Shown: positions 33,840 to 45,957 of the stretch, one piece after another
How positions within the stretch are numbered: the first letter of the stretch is position 1
Layout of the letters: the number at the start of each line of letters is the position of its first letter
Assembly: GCA_009599575.1 (NCBI GenBank)
Contig: VWND01000090.1
Span: 23,958 to 87,957, forward strand
Origin: Blumeriella jaapii
Lineage: Eukaryota; Ascomycota; Leotiomycetes; Helotiales; Drepanopezizaceae
DNA: 64,000 nt
Direction of reading: 5' to 3'
The notes under the pieces: generated by a model
Databases searched by the model: none
What the model saw: only the letters and a program-made list of their open reading frames with translations
Told to the model about the DNA's origin: nothing
Position numbers and translations under genes: made by a program

Positions 33840-35669
33840 GCAGGAGCACTCACTCTGCGCCTCTGAACCAACTGGGTTTGCGGTGGACGCCCCTATGGGC
33901 TTGATGTATCTCTTCGAGGGGATCGTGTGTACGAGAACCGAGCACGGCGTGGTTTTGTGTCGGGGCTAAAGGCACGGGGGAAAGCTAGAGTGAAATAAGC
34001 TTAGCGTGAATTTGTCAGGAGCCTTATGGTATCAGAATGTACTCTATTTTCTGATCTGTAATCTTGTGTAGTACTAGATTTTCTGAAATCACAGCTGATG
34101 GTCAACTTAATGTTTACTTACACGCCGATTCTCAATTTACGTCCATCTTACGCTCTCGGCTTTTCTCTTTGATAGGAAGGAGCTTGAAATTCCCATTCTG
34201 CGGATGTTTCGAGAGTTGAGTAGACCCTTTTTGCCACCATCTTCATCCCAATCATAGACCGCGTTACATGTTTGGATCAATAGTAATGCATTGCTTGCAT
34301 TAGCACGAGTTTTGCCCAGGGTGCCAAGATTGGACCCTCGTGAATACAAGCTCTCGATTCCGTCACCCTGGAGCATTTAAGTCGATCTTTACCACGTCGC
34401 TGTCTCAGATAGCATTTGCATTAGAAGGTAGCATTCCCCATCGATTTTCCGAAACGCAGATCAACCACGAAGCATAGCCGTGTCCGTCCAGGGCTTGTTG
34501 ACATTGGATGACTAATCCTCGCTTAAGAATCGGTGGAGCCAACCGCCGGATGGAACGTAAGTAGTACAATATCTCGCCACACTCCACATCATCACCGTGG
34601 GAATCGAATTCCACCAGAACCCATCAAGCCACGCCGCCTCTGATGCGCGAAGACACGCCCACGGACGGCGACGCGTCCAGCAACCCCATAGCGTGATATC
34701 CCTTCCCGCACCATAAACCAGACGGAGAAACCAAAAACCAGAAAAAGCGTTCTCAAGCCGAAAGCGACAAGAACAGGATACAGCATCCGCGCCCTTCGAC
34801 ACGCCGCATCTGGCGAGAGTCTTCTGCGCGGAAGCGCGCGCGTGAACGGGGAAAAGCGGGATATGCCATCGTCGCAATCTGTGGGAACACACGCCCGCGA
34901 CGAAGTGCGCATCTCCGCGCGCGTGGCTTTTCGAGAGCCCAGGCAGCTCTTTCTCGGATATCTCGGAGACAGAGAGTGGCAGTCGGTCTTGGCCAGCACG
35001 GGAGAATCTATGTACCTAGCTAATCCAGCACATACCTACCTTAACTTAACATGCCACGGGCGTGCGGTTTTCACCCTTTCGATCCGGGCGCTCGACCCCG
35101 GATTCAACTCAACCCGGGCGCGGGGGAAGAGGACTTTAACCAACCTACATACCAATCCTAGCATATCTGCTTCCATCTACATAGGTAGGTATCTATGCCC
35201 GCATCGCTACCACCCAGACCCACCATTCCAGCATCAAAGCGCTCCAGCTCCAGCTCGCAGCTCAGCCCGTATACGGCCTGTCCGCCCACCCCCGCGACAC
35301 ACGCAACGCACCGTACAGAGTCTCGGCCCGGATGACAGGCTCCAGCACGAGACCACGGAAGGTGCTGCTTGCGCTTGTACCGGAGGACCATCTGCGACGT
35401 GCTGTAGGAAACGCGATGGCGGGCAGCACGGCGCTCTCGGGTTAAGAGGTGGTGGTGGTGACCTCGAAGGAGCAGAGAGGAGCCGATGGCCATGGGATAC
35501 AACCGTGTCTGGCAGGCAGTGGGTAAGGGGTGTGAAATTGCGAAAAGTACCTTAGCAGTGTTGTGATGTGATCCCGGCTTTGGGGATATATACAGTAGGA
35601 CGCGTGGATTCTGGAAGCTGAATCGTTCGCGACATGTACATGTAAAGAAATGTAGGTAAATATCGAAAT

Positions 35670-35704
<35 letters not shown>

Positions 35705-36493
35705 GCTGAAGCTGCATTGGAGGTCCCAAATTCTTTACGGCAAATGGAAAGCTCTCCGATACACATACATGCAAATCGGTCGGGATGTGTCAAGTGGAAA
35801 CCGAAGCCCGAATCGAATCGAATCGAAGAGAAGCAGCGCTCTGGTTCGCCCGGTGAGGAAATCACGGTTACGGTGAAAGACCACCCGCCGCAGCGCAACC
35901 AAGCGCATTCCTTGAACGAGAGGAGAACATGACAGCTAGCTAGCTAAAACCGGTGAACAAAGCCGGTGTGGAAATTGGGTTGCTCATCGATTACGGAGAA
36001 TGAATACATACATCTCTTCAGCTACAGTCCTGTACGTACAGTATCAGCCAGACCAATCCCGAAAATGATCCAAGACGCGGCTGACAAGCACTACCTCACA
36101 AGCCGCAAAAGCCCGATAGCCGCTTTGACAACGACCGACGTCTATCGGAGAAGTGCAACAACGGTCTGGACGTAAATAACCTGGGAAAACCCCAAACCGA
36201 CAGCCGAAACAGAAGTTCGCGCGTGAGGATGATAATAGGAAAGAAGCCCAAACCGTCTTCCGCTGAACAGCTGGCCTTGGCAAACCCAGCAAGAACCAAA
36301 GCAAGCAATGCCCCCCACCAAGTACACGCCAAAGCCCGAACGAAAGTGCGAATCAGAGAGCAGCCAAATGGATAGCGTGAATTTTGGAAACGCCGGGTAT
36401 CAAACGCTCTGGCTGGAATAAACTCAAACCCCGCCCATGACACAGCGCGACGGCATAGAAGACGTCTCCCCCTCATCGATGGCAAGCCCGAGC
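33840..36493. other. Long interval without a recognised gene
   Basis: Several minus-strand ORFs of 70-135 codons exist (for example 34592-34999 with a hydrophobic stretch MLYPVLVAFGLRTLFLVF), but none has recognisable homology or splice support. The interval includes a 26-base poly-T run at 35671-35696 and ACCTACCTA / TAGGTAGGT words near 35,020-35,190. Confidence 0.4.
35671..35696. repeat. Poly-T tract, 26 bases
   Basis: Uninterrupted T run seen directly. Confidence 0.9.
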
Positions 36494-37335
36494 TCATCTC
36501 AACAAACCGCCAAGATCCCTCTCCATCCCACTGATCCTCTCCTCAAGCTCGCGCTTCTTCCTCTCCAGCTCCCTAATCTCCTCCTCTTCAGCTCTCAAAT
36601 CCTCCTCCGTAACGCCATCCTCCAAGTCCTGCGCCTCTCCCCCCCAGCCCTCCCCCTCTCCCTCCTCCTCCTCCTCCTCCTCTCGCCCACGATCCTCTCC
36701 ACCCGGCGTCCCACCGCGATTCATCCTCTCCAGCTCCCTCATCTGCCTCCGGACCTTCTCCTCGTAGTGCGCGAGAGCGTCGCGGGTATGCACATGCCGT
36801 GTCCGCAGGGCGTCGATGCGCTGCGGCGCGCCCGCCACGCCGTACACGGCGTTCAGCGTCTCGGCGCCGCGCAGCAGGACCTCGACGTCGACGTCGCCCG
36901 CGCCCTCCGCGCGGCGGACCTGGCTGTGCAGCGCGGGGCCCAGGACGGCCGCCACGGCCGTGTTGCGGCGCGGCGCGCGCGAGCCCGCCGCCGTGCCGGC
37001 CGTGACCTCGCCGTGCGCGACGTTGAAGACGGTCTGGCGCCGGCCGCGGCGGGTCGTGGACGGGTCCGGGTAGGGCGTGCTGGAGGTGAGGGGGCTGCCG
37101 GCGGGGGCACCGAGAAGAGCGCGCGTTCGTGCGGCTCCGTGTCGCGGATGAGAGAGGTGATGTCTGGCGCGGCGAGGAGGGCGTTGGTGAAGATCTTGGG
37201 GGGTGGAAAGCTGCGGATCGCGGGGTGAGGGGGGGTGCGAGAGTGGAGCTGGGTTGGAGGGGTGACTTACGGGAGCGTGGCGATCGATTCCGCGGAGAGC
37301 GAGATTTGCTCGAGATGACGCTCTAGGAGGGACAT
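36494..37335 (-). CDS. SPC34: DASH/DAM1 complex subunit Spc34
   Basis: DASH couples kinetochores to spindle microtubules in fungi, and Spc34 is one of its ten subunits. Exon 1 (37335-37271) gives MSLLERHLEQISLSAESIAT. A 60-bp intron (37270-37211, GTAAGT..CAG) joins to FPPPKIFTNALLAAPDI and SLIRDTEPHERALFSVP, the signature N-terminus of the family. The middle (RRQTVFNVAHGEV, NTAVAAVLG, VDVEVLLRGAETLNAVYGV) and the C-terminal coiled coil (EEDLRAEEEEIRELERKK, then SGMERDLGGLL) also fit. Between SVP (about 37,115) and RRQTVF (about 37,040) the frame changes. Either a weak 77-bp intron (GTGCCC..CAG) exists or one base is missing in the C-rich sequence. Neighbouring genes are unrelated in function. 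Confidence 0.9.
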
Positions 37336-37905
37336 CGTGGCGGGTTTGAAGAGTCACGGAGGGAAACGTGAGAGGTCGAATGTCTCCATGATGTGGGATG
37401 TCGGTTGACGTTGTTTACTATTCGCGTCGCCAAGATGTTCGGCACGTGCTTGAGTCTACTTACAGTCATGTACTGACTGTACAGTACAGCAAGACCCATT
37501 TCAACCCTGAGCACATGCTATCTGTTAGATGTTGAATGTCACAATTCCATCATCTTCAGCTACCAAGCGGTCAAGTTTAAGAGGATTAGACTTTGGCTGT
37601 ATCTCAAGCCTTCACAAGATAAAATCCGATTTCTCCCTTCATCTCCCCTCTTCTCCCCTCCGCTGCACTGCGCCCCTCGTCTGCTATGTTCTGCTCTGCT
37701 CAGCTCAGCTATGGTCTGCTTCTTCCCAACCAACAACTAACCTAAACTTAAGACGCTGTCAAAGCCGCAACCACGCCTCCCTCAGCCCGTACGTGACGCG
37801 TGAATCTTGGCCTCTGGGGCCGACGCGGTTTCTTTTTGGTACTGTATCACAGCTCCCTGCTAAGCCATGCATACAAACTCCATGCCCACTTGCCATCTCC
37901 TCCCG
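37336..37905. other. Intergenic between the SAS2-like gene and SPC34
   Basis: Contains the SPC34 promoter and the SAS2-like 3' region. Palindromic TACTGACTGTACAGTACAG words lie near 37,465-37,490, and pyrimidine-rich sequence at 37,630-37,700. Confidence 0.6.
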
Positions 37906-40136
37906 TCAAGCGCCAATCTCGTCTTCCACCCCATCCTCATCCTCATCCTCATCCTCCTCCCCCTCCTCATCCTCCTCTCCCTCCTCATCCTCCTCTCCCT
38001 CCTCCGCGTCCTCGTCACCAACCCGCTCGGCATAGCCCGGCGCGAACCCCTCCTCGCTCACCACCGGCTGCAGACCGATGCCCAAGCGCTCACACCACGC
38101 CCTCACAGCCAACTTGTCAATGCGCACCTTGCCCTTCTCCGGGTCCCTCTCCTTCTCCTTCGCGCCTCCCTCTGCGCCATCCCCCTCGCTCTTCCTCCCC
38201 GCCCCGACGCGCTCCACGACGCCCATGTCCCTCAGCACGGCCAAGCAGTCCTCGGGCGCGATCCACGTCTCCCGGCTCACGACCTCGACGCCGACGTCCT
38301 CCCGCCGGGCCTTGCCGCCCTTCCCCTTCCTCCCCTCCGGCCGGGCCAGGAGCCACCGCGCGATCTCCGCCCCCCAGAAGCGCGTGTAGCCCTTCCGGCC
38401 GAGCTCCGAGATGGGCTTCTCCGGCCCGCCCATGATGCCCTCGCGGCGCGCGATCGCGTACGAGACGCCCATGAGGAGCGCGCCGAGGCCCTTGCGCTGC
38501 CACGGCGGGAAGATCAGGATGCAGGCCAGGTTGTTGTTGTCCCAGGACATCTTCTCCTTGGAGAAGAAGCCGATGATCTGCGGGTCCGGCGGGGTGGGGT
38601 CGGGGCGCGAGGCGGAGGGGGAGGTGGTGGAGTGCGGAGAGTGGGCGGGCGGCGTGTAGACGAGCAGGAAGTAGTTGAAGCCCGAGACGTCGAAGAAGAC
38701 GGACTTGTTGTCGAGGAAGAGCTTGGCGAAGAGGGAGAGATTTTGGCAGAAGAGCTGCGCGGGTGGTGGAGTTAGCACCCGCCTTCGCACTCGGGGGTGA
38801 AGGCATCAGGGAGGACTTACCGTCTCAACCCCCCCATCCACCTCCCAGACACTCCACTCGCCGCTCGCGCCTCGCACGGCGCCCTCGGCCCTCCATCCCC
38901 CGTGCACGTAGACCTTCCGGCCGGGCACCTTCTTCTCACAGCAGCGATAGTGCCTCACCCACTCCACCAACACCTTCCCGTATCCGAAGCAGCGCTTGCA
39001 CACGTACAGCTCATGGACCACGATGCCCCCCTTGTCCCCGGCGCCGACGGTGAGCGCCTTCTCCCCAATGATCTCCTTGGGGTACCAGGACGGATACCAC
39101 GTCTTGAAGGTCGCGTCCCCCAAGATGACATTGTCGATGTTGCGCTCCAGCTTCTCGCTCTCCTTGCCCGTCGTAGAATTGTCATCGATGCGCAGCTCCA
39201 GCTCCATCTTCCGCGGCCGCTTGACGGGCTCCCTGTGCTCGGGCTCGCTGCTCGCGGCGGCGGGCCGGCTGGCCCTCACGGCCAGGCCACTCGAGGGCGC
39301 GCCGGGGGCCGGGAGCAGGCCGCCTTTCCGGGCTCGCGGACGCCCGGCCTTGTGCACGCCATCCGCGCCGGCTTTCGCATTCTCGGCGAGCACGCTGCCG
39401 CTCCTCAGGCCCCTCGGGCGCCCGCTCCGCAGCTGGAGCGGGCCTTCGAGCGCCGGCACCATCTCGAGATCGGCCTCCCGGACCAGCGCGCTCGCACACA
39501 CGGCCTCCGCCCGCTGCCGCTCCAGCAGCCGGGCGACCTTGTCCCTCTCGGCGTCCTCTTTGCGTTGGGCCTGCTCGAGAAGATGCCGCTTGAACTTCAG
39601 CACGTAGCGTTTGGGCTGTGGGTGCGGGTCGGGCGACCGTCGCGGCGCTGGCGGTGCCTGCGGTCCGTCTTCTCGCGCCACCTCCCGACGATGAGTCCCG
39701 TGGCCGCTGCTCGCGCTCGAGGGAGCCGCCGGGGCAGCTCGCGCGTCGAACGCCACGGACTCAGCCTGGGAGCTCCTCTGCGCGCTCCCCAGCTCTTTTT
39801 CCTGCCGCGCCGCTGGGCCCTGCTCGCGCAATGGCTGCTGCTGCTGTTGCTGTTGCTGTGCTGCTGGCGTTGCCGTTGCCGCCGCGAAGCACCTGAACCT
39901 CGTGGACGTGCGAGCTGTTGTAGACGTGGTGGCGGTTGCGAAGTCGTAGTTGTAGTGGTGGAGGTGGTGGTGGTGGTAGTGGTGGTAGTGGTGGCCGCGG
40001 TCTCGTCGTCCGACTGGCCCGACCCAGACGTTCCCTCTGCGTCCTCGCGTTCCGCCGTGACGCGCGCCGGAGCCATCTCCCCCCCCTCCTCCTCCCCCTC
40101 CCCCTCCTCCTCCTCCTCGTCCTCCTCCCCCCCCAT
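37906..40136 (-). CDS. SAS2: MYST-family histone acetyltransferase, Sas2-like
   Basis: MYST enzymes acetylate histone lysines; Sas2 acts on H4 K16 in yeast. The zinc finger is in exon 1 (VVHELYVCKRCFGYGKVLVE, then H and C ligands in VRHYRCC), after an N-terminal YPSWYPKEIIG. A 66-bp intron (38820-38755, GTAAGT..CAG, branch GCTAAC) joins VDGGVET to LFCQNLSLFAKLFLDNKSVFF. The catalytic core follows (NNLACILIFPPWQRKGLGAL with the conserved Cys; GGPEKPISELGRKG with the catalytic Glu), and the protein ends in an acidic Glu/Asp tail. The wording of the core is closer to Sas2 than to Esa1. The N-terminus is uncertain: the coding frame has no ATG upstream, while ATG at 40136 (MGGEEDEEEEEGEG) is in a different frame, so an intron or a missing base lies near 39,780-39,900, close to a poly-Gln run. 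Confidence 0.88.
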
Positions 40137-41171
40137 CGCACTGGAAGACGCCCGCTGTGCGACGAGTCAGACGAGACCGACGACGACGCTTTCTCGCGGC
40201 GAGCGGGCCGAAGACGAGACGACGAGGAGCCGGCCAGAGAGAGAGAGAGGAGCAGGACACGGCCCGGGGTGCGCGTGGGGAGAACTTTTCGTCGGTCCCG
40301 TCGTTGGTTGGGACTGTACGGCACGGCAGATGCGTGGTCGATGCGTGTGTACAGGACAGGACAAGAAACACACCATGTATGTGTCTGACGACGAGGCCAG
40401 AATAATGCGATCAGGAAAGAGGGTCGAGTTCATGAAGTGAAGCCAAAGACGCTTCGACATCGACATCGACATCGACATCTCGTGCTTTCTACGTGTCTCA
40501 ACCACATGTACAGTACCTTATGCTGTTGACCGGACTCGCGATCGCGCGTTCCTTCTGCCTCGGGCAACCAGAGTCTTCTTCTCCCCGGCCTGCAGATGAC
40601 GGCGAGGCAGTCAACGCAAACCCACGACCGCGGTGTCCACAGGACTCCCAACAGAGTCACTCCGAGCATGCCGTCGAGAGAGAGAGCTGGTACGGTGATG
40701 GAAAGAAAATACGTGTCAATTAATTAGCTGTCCAGCATGCACATTCAGCTCCCATGGCAGCCCGTGTATCGTCTCGGCCTCTCCCCCCCCCCTCCGCAGC
40801 ACGCATGTCGACCAACCCACTGCGCTCGCAACATAAGAGAAGAAAGAGTCTAATGTATCACCTCCCTCTCCCAGTCCATCCCCCCCCCTCTACAACATGT
40901 TCCTTCGCGCTCTCCGCCGACAGACAGGAAAGGCAGAGATCAACCGAGGGAGAGGGAGAGAGGTGACACCGAAAAAGAGATCGTGAGGGTGCCGGCAGGG
41001 GAAGGCAGGAGGAGTAGCAAGGCAATCTTGGAGAATCTGCCATCAAACCACCGCCCCCCTTCCCCCCGTCATGCGGCGGAGCTCCCCATCTGCGCACCCC
41101 GAATGTGTCCCAACCCAATTGTGTACAGCGAGACCGATGCTCGGAACGAAGACCTTTGCCATGTCGGATCT
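40137..41171. other. Intergenic between RPN3 3' end and the SAS2-like gene
   Basis: Holds the SAS2-like promoter. A GACATC hexamer repeat (about 40,456-40,479) and CT-rich sequence at 40,780-40,930 are seen. ORFs here are composition-driven. Confidence 0.6.
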
Positions 41172-43042
41172 CTACAAGCCCTCGAATTCCCCGCCCAAAT
41201 CATCCTCGTCCAAGTCGCCATCTTGAATCTCCTTGGCCATCTCGCGCTCGCGCTCGCGGGCTTCTTGGGCGTTCTTGAGTTCGAGTCGGTGTTGGTTCAT
41301 CGGGAAGCGCATGGCCTGGCACGGATTAGCACACATCCGACGACGCGTCTGCCGAGTGACGTACCTTGACACTCTCATCGTGGAGGGTGAGACAAGCCCG
41401 GATGCGATCATGGAACGCATCGCCCGGCTCTCGCGTAGCATAGACGTCGCCCACCTCCTTGCTCTTCATGAATCCTCGCTCGCGATCCAGCGATGCCTCT
41501 ATCACACCATCCCGGATCGCCTTCGCCACGATGTACTCGGCCGACTCCTCGCTGTCCAGCTTCAAGCGCAGGCAGATGTCGCGGAGGGAGATGCGGGAGT
41601 AGGAGAGGGACATCATGCGGATGCCCGTCTTGATGACGTTTTGACGGAGTCGGAGAATCAGAGTGTAGGTACCATCGCGTCTAAAAGTCTCGGCGTGTTG
41701 CTTGATGACCGTCTCGAACTCGCCCAAGAGGCCCACGCGGACGGCTTGCACAAGCATGAAGTACGGCTGGAGGGCACGCTCGGTACTGGCAACGCGGAAG
41801 GTAGCACGCTCAGGGATGTCTCCCATCAAAAGCTGGACCACGAGCAGTAACTTCTGAGCAGTTTGGGCGAAGCCGGCAGCGCTGGGGCTAGAAGGCGCCT
41901 TGCGGGTAGCGGTGATCAGCACCTCGTGGGCCTCGGTGTAATGCAGTTGGATGGCCCGAATGCGACCCTGGTAGTACAGGTACCGAGCAACCTGGTTATT
42001 CGACGCGGTTTCGGGGAACTGGGCGTGGGACAGGAGCAGATCGGCCTGAGCGATGTGGAAGGTAGACAGGTAGTTTCGGAGCAGAAGGACAATGACGGTA
42101 GATTGCGTGTCAATGTCCTTGCGCAGAACCGCGGTTCGGAGAGCCGAGAGCAGGGTCGGACGGAGAGCCACGACGGGCGACGAGGGCGAAGGAGGCGCGG
42201 GGAGCATCTGTTCGCAGAACAACGAGTAGTAGAAGTAGACACGGGCAGTGAGCGAGTCCAGAGTTCGGCGGTTTAAGGTGTGTATGCGCTCAGCAAGGTA
42301 CGCCGAAAACTCAGCGCCCTTTGCATTGATCTTGTTGTCCAGGTAGTAGATTTGGGTGAGGACTCCGAGGAAGATATCGATTTCGGGGATGATCTCCTTC
42401 TGCTCCTTCTTCACGCCACCCTTCTTCGCATCACTGTCGATCTCCATCTCACTCGAGGCTGGCTTGGTGAACGTAGCATTTTCTCTATCGAGAGCAACGA
42501 GTAGGGACTTCGCCGCTGGGCTAGTTGATGGATAGGTCTCTGTGGTGACTCGCGCGAGGATGTCAGGTGTGAGGCGTTTGCGGATGGACGAGACGGATCT
42601 GAGCGCCCGGAGGGAGAATCTGGCATCAAACAACGTGACAGCACGCTCCAGCAGAGGGAAGTTGCTTTTGATATCTGCAAAACGAAAGACCTGTCATCAG
42701 TATTCGGCGACGTGACGGAGGAATGGAGATAATGGGGTGTGACGCACCTGCAACGGCTTGGGCCACCGGGTCGACCTTGACGGCAAGATCCTCACCTTCG
42801 ACCTTCTCGGTTCCATCCATAGTTACATCGCCCTCGGGGTCCTTGTGCGGAGTGACTGGTGCCTTTGAGCCCTTGGAAGGCGGCACGACAACGGTCATCT
42901 CTTCCTCTCCTTCTTTGGCCTTCTTGCCCTTTCCGCCCTTCAACGGAGCCGGCGCATCGTCTTTCATCTCGACGTCTTTCGTACCATTGATCCCGTTCTC
43001 GAGCTTCTTCTCTCCGTTCGTATGAGGGGTCTTGCTGGGCAT
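41172..43042 (-). CDS. RPN3: 26S proteasome regulatory subunit Rpn3 (PSMD3/S3)
   Basis: Rpn3 is a PCI-domain scaffold subunit of the proteasome lid. Three exons (43042-42748, 42674-41365, 41315-41172) give 582 residues; both introns (73 and 49 bp) are GT-AG and in phase, the second with branch GCTAAT. The N-terminal 100 residues are charged and low-complexity (KKLENGING, KGGKGKKAKEGEEE). The helical repeat region includes FLGVLTQIYYLDNKI and TARVYFYYSLFCEQ. The PCI domain lies near residues 400-540 (QPYFMLVQAVRVG, ISLRDICLRLKLDSEESAEY, VAKAIRDGVIEASLD). The C-terminal exon (MRFPMNQHRLELKNAQEARE) matches family ends. Length is somewhat above yeast Rpn3 because of the N-terminus. Confidence 0.95.
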
Positions 43043-43864
43043 AGCGACTGAGGTGCGTCCTGAAGGTGCCTTACACGCAATGTGCTATGGACTCTGGGGG
43101 GCGCGTCGAGAGTGCGTCACGGAGATGGGAGAGGCGAACCGGGTTGTGTAGCTTCGAGGTGAGTCTCTCGAGTTCGACGGAGCGTCGTATTGTGCTGGTT
43201 GGATAGTGAGTGGTGTTGTCGTTGATGAGAAGATGTAGCTGTGCTTGTTCATTCCAACATGATCAAGCTTGAGTGTGTACTGTACGGCAGCCGACTGGGA
43301 GAGAGGACGCGAACGCAGCCGTGCCTACAGTAAGGCGGACCCACTTTTACCTCACAAAGCGTCAGTACTGTATCCCGTAAGCGGGCCGCAGACGTCACGG
43401 AGTAGAACTGGACTGTAGACGCCAACAGCTCCCGCTTGTCCCCAGTAGATCCAACTTGATAGTCCTCACATCTGCAGATTCGTGGTGGAATATCTATAGG
43501 TACTTCGGCTCATGCTGGATGAATTCGGCAATCGCCAGGTGACACCACAAAGTCACGTGACACATATCAGAGGGGGACGGAGAGGTGGAAGAAGACGTGG
43601 CATTATTAGCAAATACGATTCGGAGAAGCATGGTAGGCAAAGTGACCCCCCTCCAGACACCGTGATGTAAAAGCAAATCGTTTGTGTGGGCACGATGAAC
43701 CTGGAACGCCTACGTCCATGCTACAGTCCACTCCGTTCCATTATCCCAACCATTCCCAACCGTGTGATGACCCCTGCCGTAAACTCCGAGCAAACAGATG
43801 AACACGGATTCCTATTTCGCCGTCAGCACACGGTCTGTAGAAAGGCAGCGGGGAGGACATGCCG
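43043..43864. other. RPN3 promoter and TAF12 3' region
   Basis: No gene. A CACGTGAC palindrome lies at about 43,552. TACTGTA/ACAGTA words occur at 43,275-43,420. Confidence 0.6.
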
Positions 43865-45838
43865 TTAGTCGTTGTTTTTGCCACCAGTGACCTTGGCAGC
43901 CTGCACAGCACTCATCTTCGAGATCCACGCAGGAGCCGGCTGGATCTTGCGGACGGTGCGGATCTCATCGCTGGAGTAGCCGGGAATGCGGATGTTGTAG
44001 CCACGCTCGAGAGTGAGCTGGATGTCGCGGATCTCGAGGATCTTGCTACCGCGCTCCTTGGCGTTCTTGCAAGCGGCAGAGAGAACCTGGTCGACGAAGT
44101 TGTCTGCAACGTTGAGGATGGACTGCAGTGGTTAGTGTTTGGCGCCAAAGATAGGAAAGGGTGAATGCGGTACCTCTTCAACGTCAGGCGTCAGGCCCTC
44201 ACCTCCATCGATACCTCCTTGCCCGCCCCCAGTCACTTGTCGAACGAGCTCATCCAGTTTCTTCTTGCTGAGGACTCTCTCCGCATCGCTCTCCATGTTG
44301 TATTGCGGAACCTTGGGGATGACAGGCTGACTCATGATGTTACCGACGCTGGAAGGTCCTCCGGTGAACGTGGGCCGAGCCTGTTGCATCTGAACCGGTT
44401 GTGGTGGCGCCGTCGCGCGTTCAGGAAGATGCTTCGGGATAGGCATCTTGGTCGTCATGACATTGATTTCTCGGGGCGCAGTCGGGTGAGAATGGCCGAT
44501 CACGTTGTTGGAAGGCTGCATGTTCGAATAAGAGCGGTTGGCTTGGCTGATCGCGTCGGCGTGGGACAGAGCTTGGGGGTTTGGAGCTGGCTGACCCTGC
44601 GACATTGCAGAATTGGGGGCACCGGCCGAACGAGGCACGGCGGATTGTGGTGAATTGATTTGCATGCCGGGTCGTTGTGCTGCAACTGCGTGATGGCAGT
44701 GTTGATCGGTGCCGGAATGCCACCCTCGGATTTGACGTTCTGCGCGTTGCCTTGAGGCATGTTAGAAGGCGCGTTTTGGTTGGGCATTTGCTGTGGTTGT
44801 TGCTGTTGTTGTTGTTGTTGCTGTTGCTGTTGCTGTTGACCCATTTGACCGTTCTGCGGCGCCGGTCCCGGCATGTTCGGCCTCCCACCCCCGAGCATCT
44901 GTTGGTTTCGGGCCGCCTCGATCGCAGCATTCACCGTCTGAGTCGGATTCGGGACTTGTTGGGGGTTCATCTGAGGCCGAGTAGGAGGACCGCCGGCACC
45001 ACCTCCTGCGTTGTTGCCGCCGGTAGGTGGCATTCCAGCAGCGGGAGAATGGTTGCCTTGCCCTTGAGCATTCGCCGCTTGGGTATTCTGTACCCTAAAT
45101 TGAGCCTGCTGCTGGCGAAATCCTTCAACGAACTTCTTGGCGTCGTTGTGCTGCTTGAGATGGGATTCCTTCTTCTCCTTGGCCTCCTTCTCCTCCTGCG
45201 CGTTCAGAGGGTTGTTGCCCTCGTTCCTCTTCGTAATCAGACTCTCGATCGCAGCAACGCGGGCGGAACACTGCTCCATGTTCACCAATGCCTTCAGATA
45301 CTCGTTCTTCGATTTGACGAGCCACGCGGCACCCTCTGGACTATCGCGGCCCATGCCCGGAGGGAGGACGTAGGGAAAGCGCTCAACATGGTCCTGAAGC
45401 TTCGGGCTGATCTTGAGCGGCTGTCTCTGCTGTGCTGGGCTTGGGTTCCCGCCCGGATTTCCTGCTCCCTGATTCTGCTGGTTCTGTTGCTGCGGTTGCG
45501 CTTGGCTCGGTGGGCGAGCCTGCTCTCCTTGTTGCATTTGCGAACCTGGTTGAGTCGATTGTCCGGCGGGTCCTTGCATGCCCTGCTGCTGCTGAGCCTT
45601 CAACTTGTGCGCTTGCAATTTTCCCGCCAAAGTCCTCGAGAAGTCCATTATCTTTCTCTTCGCGTCTTGATGTGCCTGGGTCTCTGCTGCATTCGTTTCG
45701 ACCTGGGTCCATAACTGTCTGAGTCCATTCTCCCACTTCATTCTCTCGTCGGCGGTAAAGGGCTCGGGTAGATTCCTCATCTGTTCAGGCTTGTAGAGAG
45801 GGATCTTGCGCTGCTGCTGCTGCTGCTGTTGCTGCTGC

Positions 45839-45879
<41 letters not shown>

Positions 45880-45957
45880 CATAGCAGCTTGCTGTTGGGC
45901 GGTAGCATTTTGATATGATGCTGGTGGAGGAGGGCCACCGGCCTGTTGGCCGTTCAT
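43865..45957 (-). CDS. TAF12: Transcription initiation factor TFIID subunit 12 (TAF12), Gln-rich fungal form
   Basis: TAF12 pairs with TAF4 through a histone fold in TFIID and with Ada1 in SAGA. The long Gln-rich N-terminus starts at ATG 45957 (poly-Gln at about 45,807-45,880 and 44,790-44,837). The histone fold begins with [20 protein letters not shown] and LTPDVEE. The last intron (44173-44123, GTACCG..CAG, branch ACTAAC) joins to [38 protein letters not shown] and [13 protein letters not shown], ending at 43865. Total length is about 680 residues. At about 44,665-44,690 the frame changes between ITQLQ and [13 protein letters not shown], with protein-like sequence on both sides. One missing base, or a very short weak intron, would explain it. 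Confidence 0.92.

Noticed and set aside
36437..37228. 263-codon plus-strand ORF
   Set aside because: It is the shadow of SPC34 in a GC-rich region; the minus strand carries recognisable Spc34 motifs.
38797..40440. 547-codon plus-strand ORF
   Set aside because: It is antisense to the Sas2-like gene and has no domain; long open frames arise from GC bias.
44677..45714. 345-codon plus-strand Leu-rich ORF
   Set aside because: It is antisense to the Gln codons of TAF12 (CAG read as CTG).
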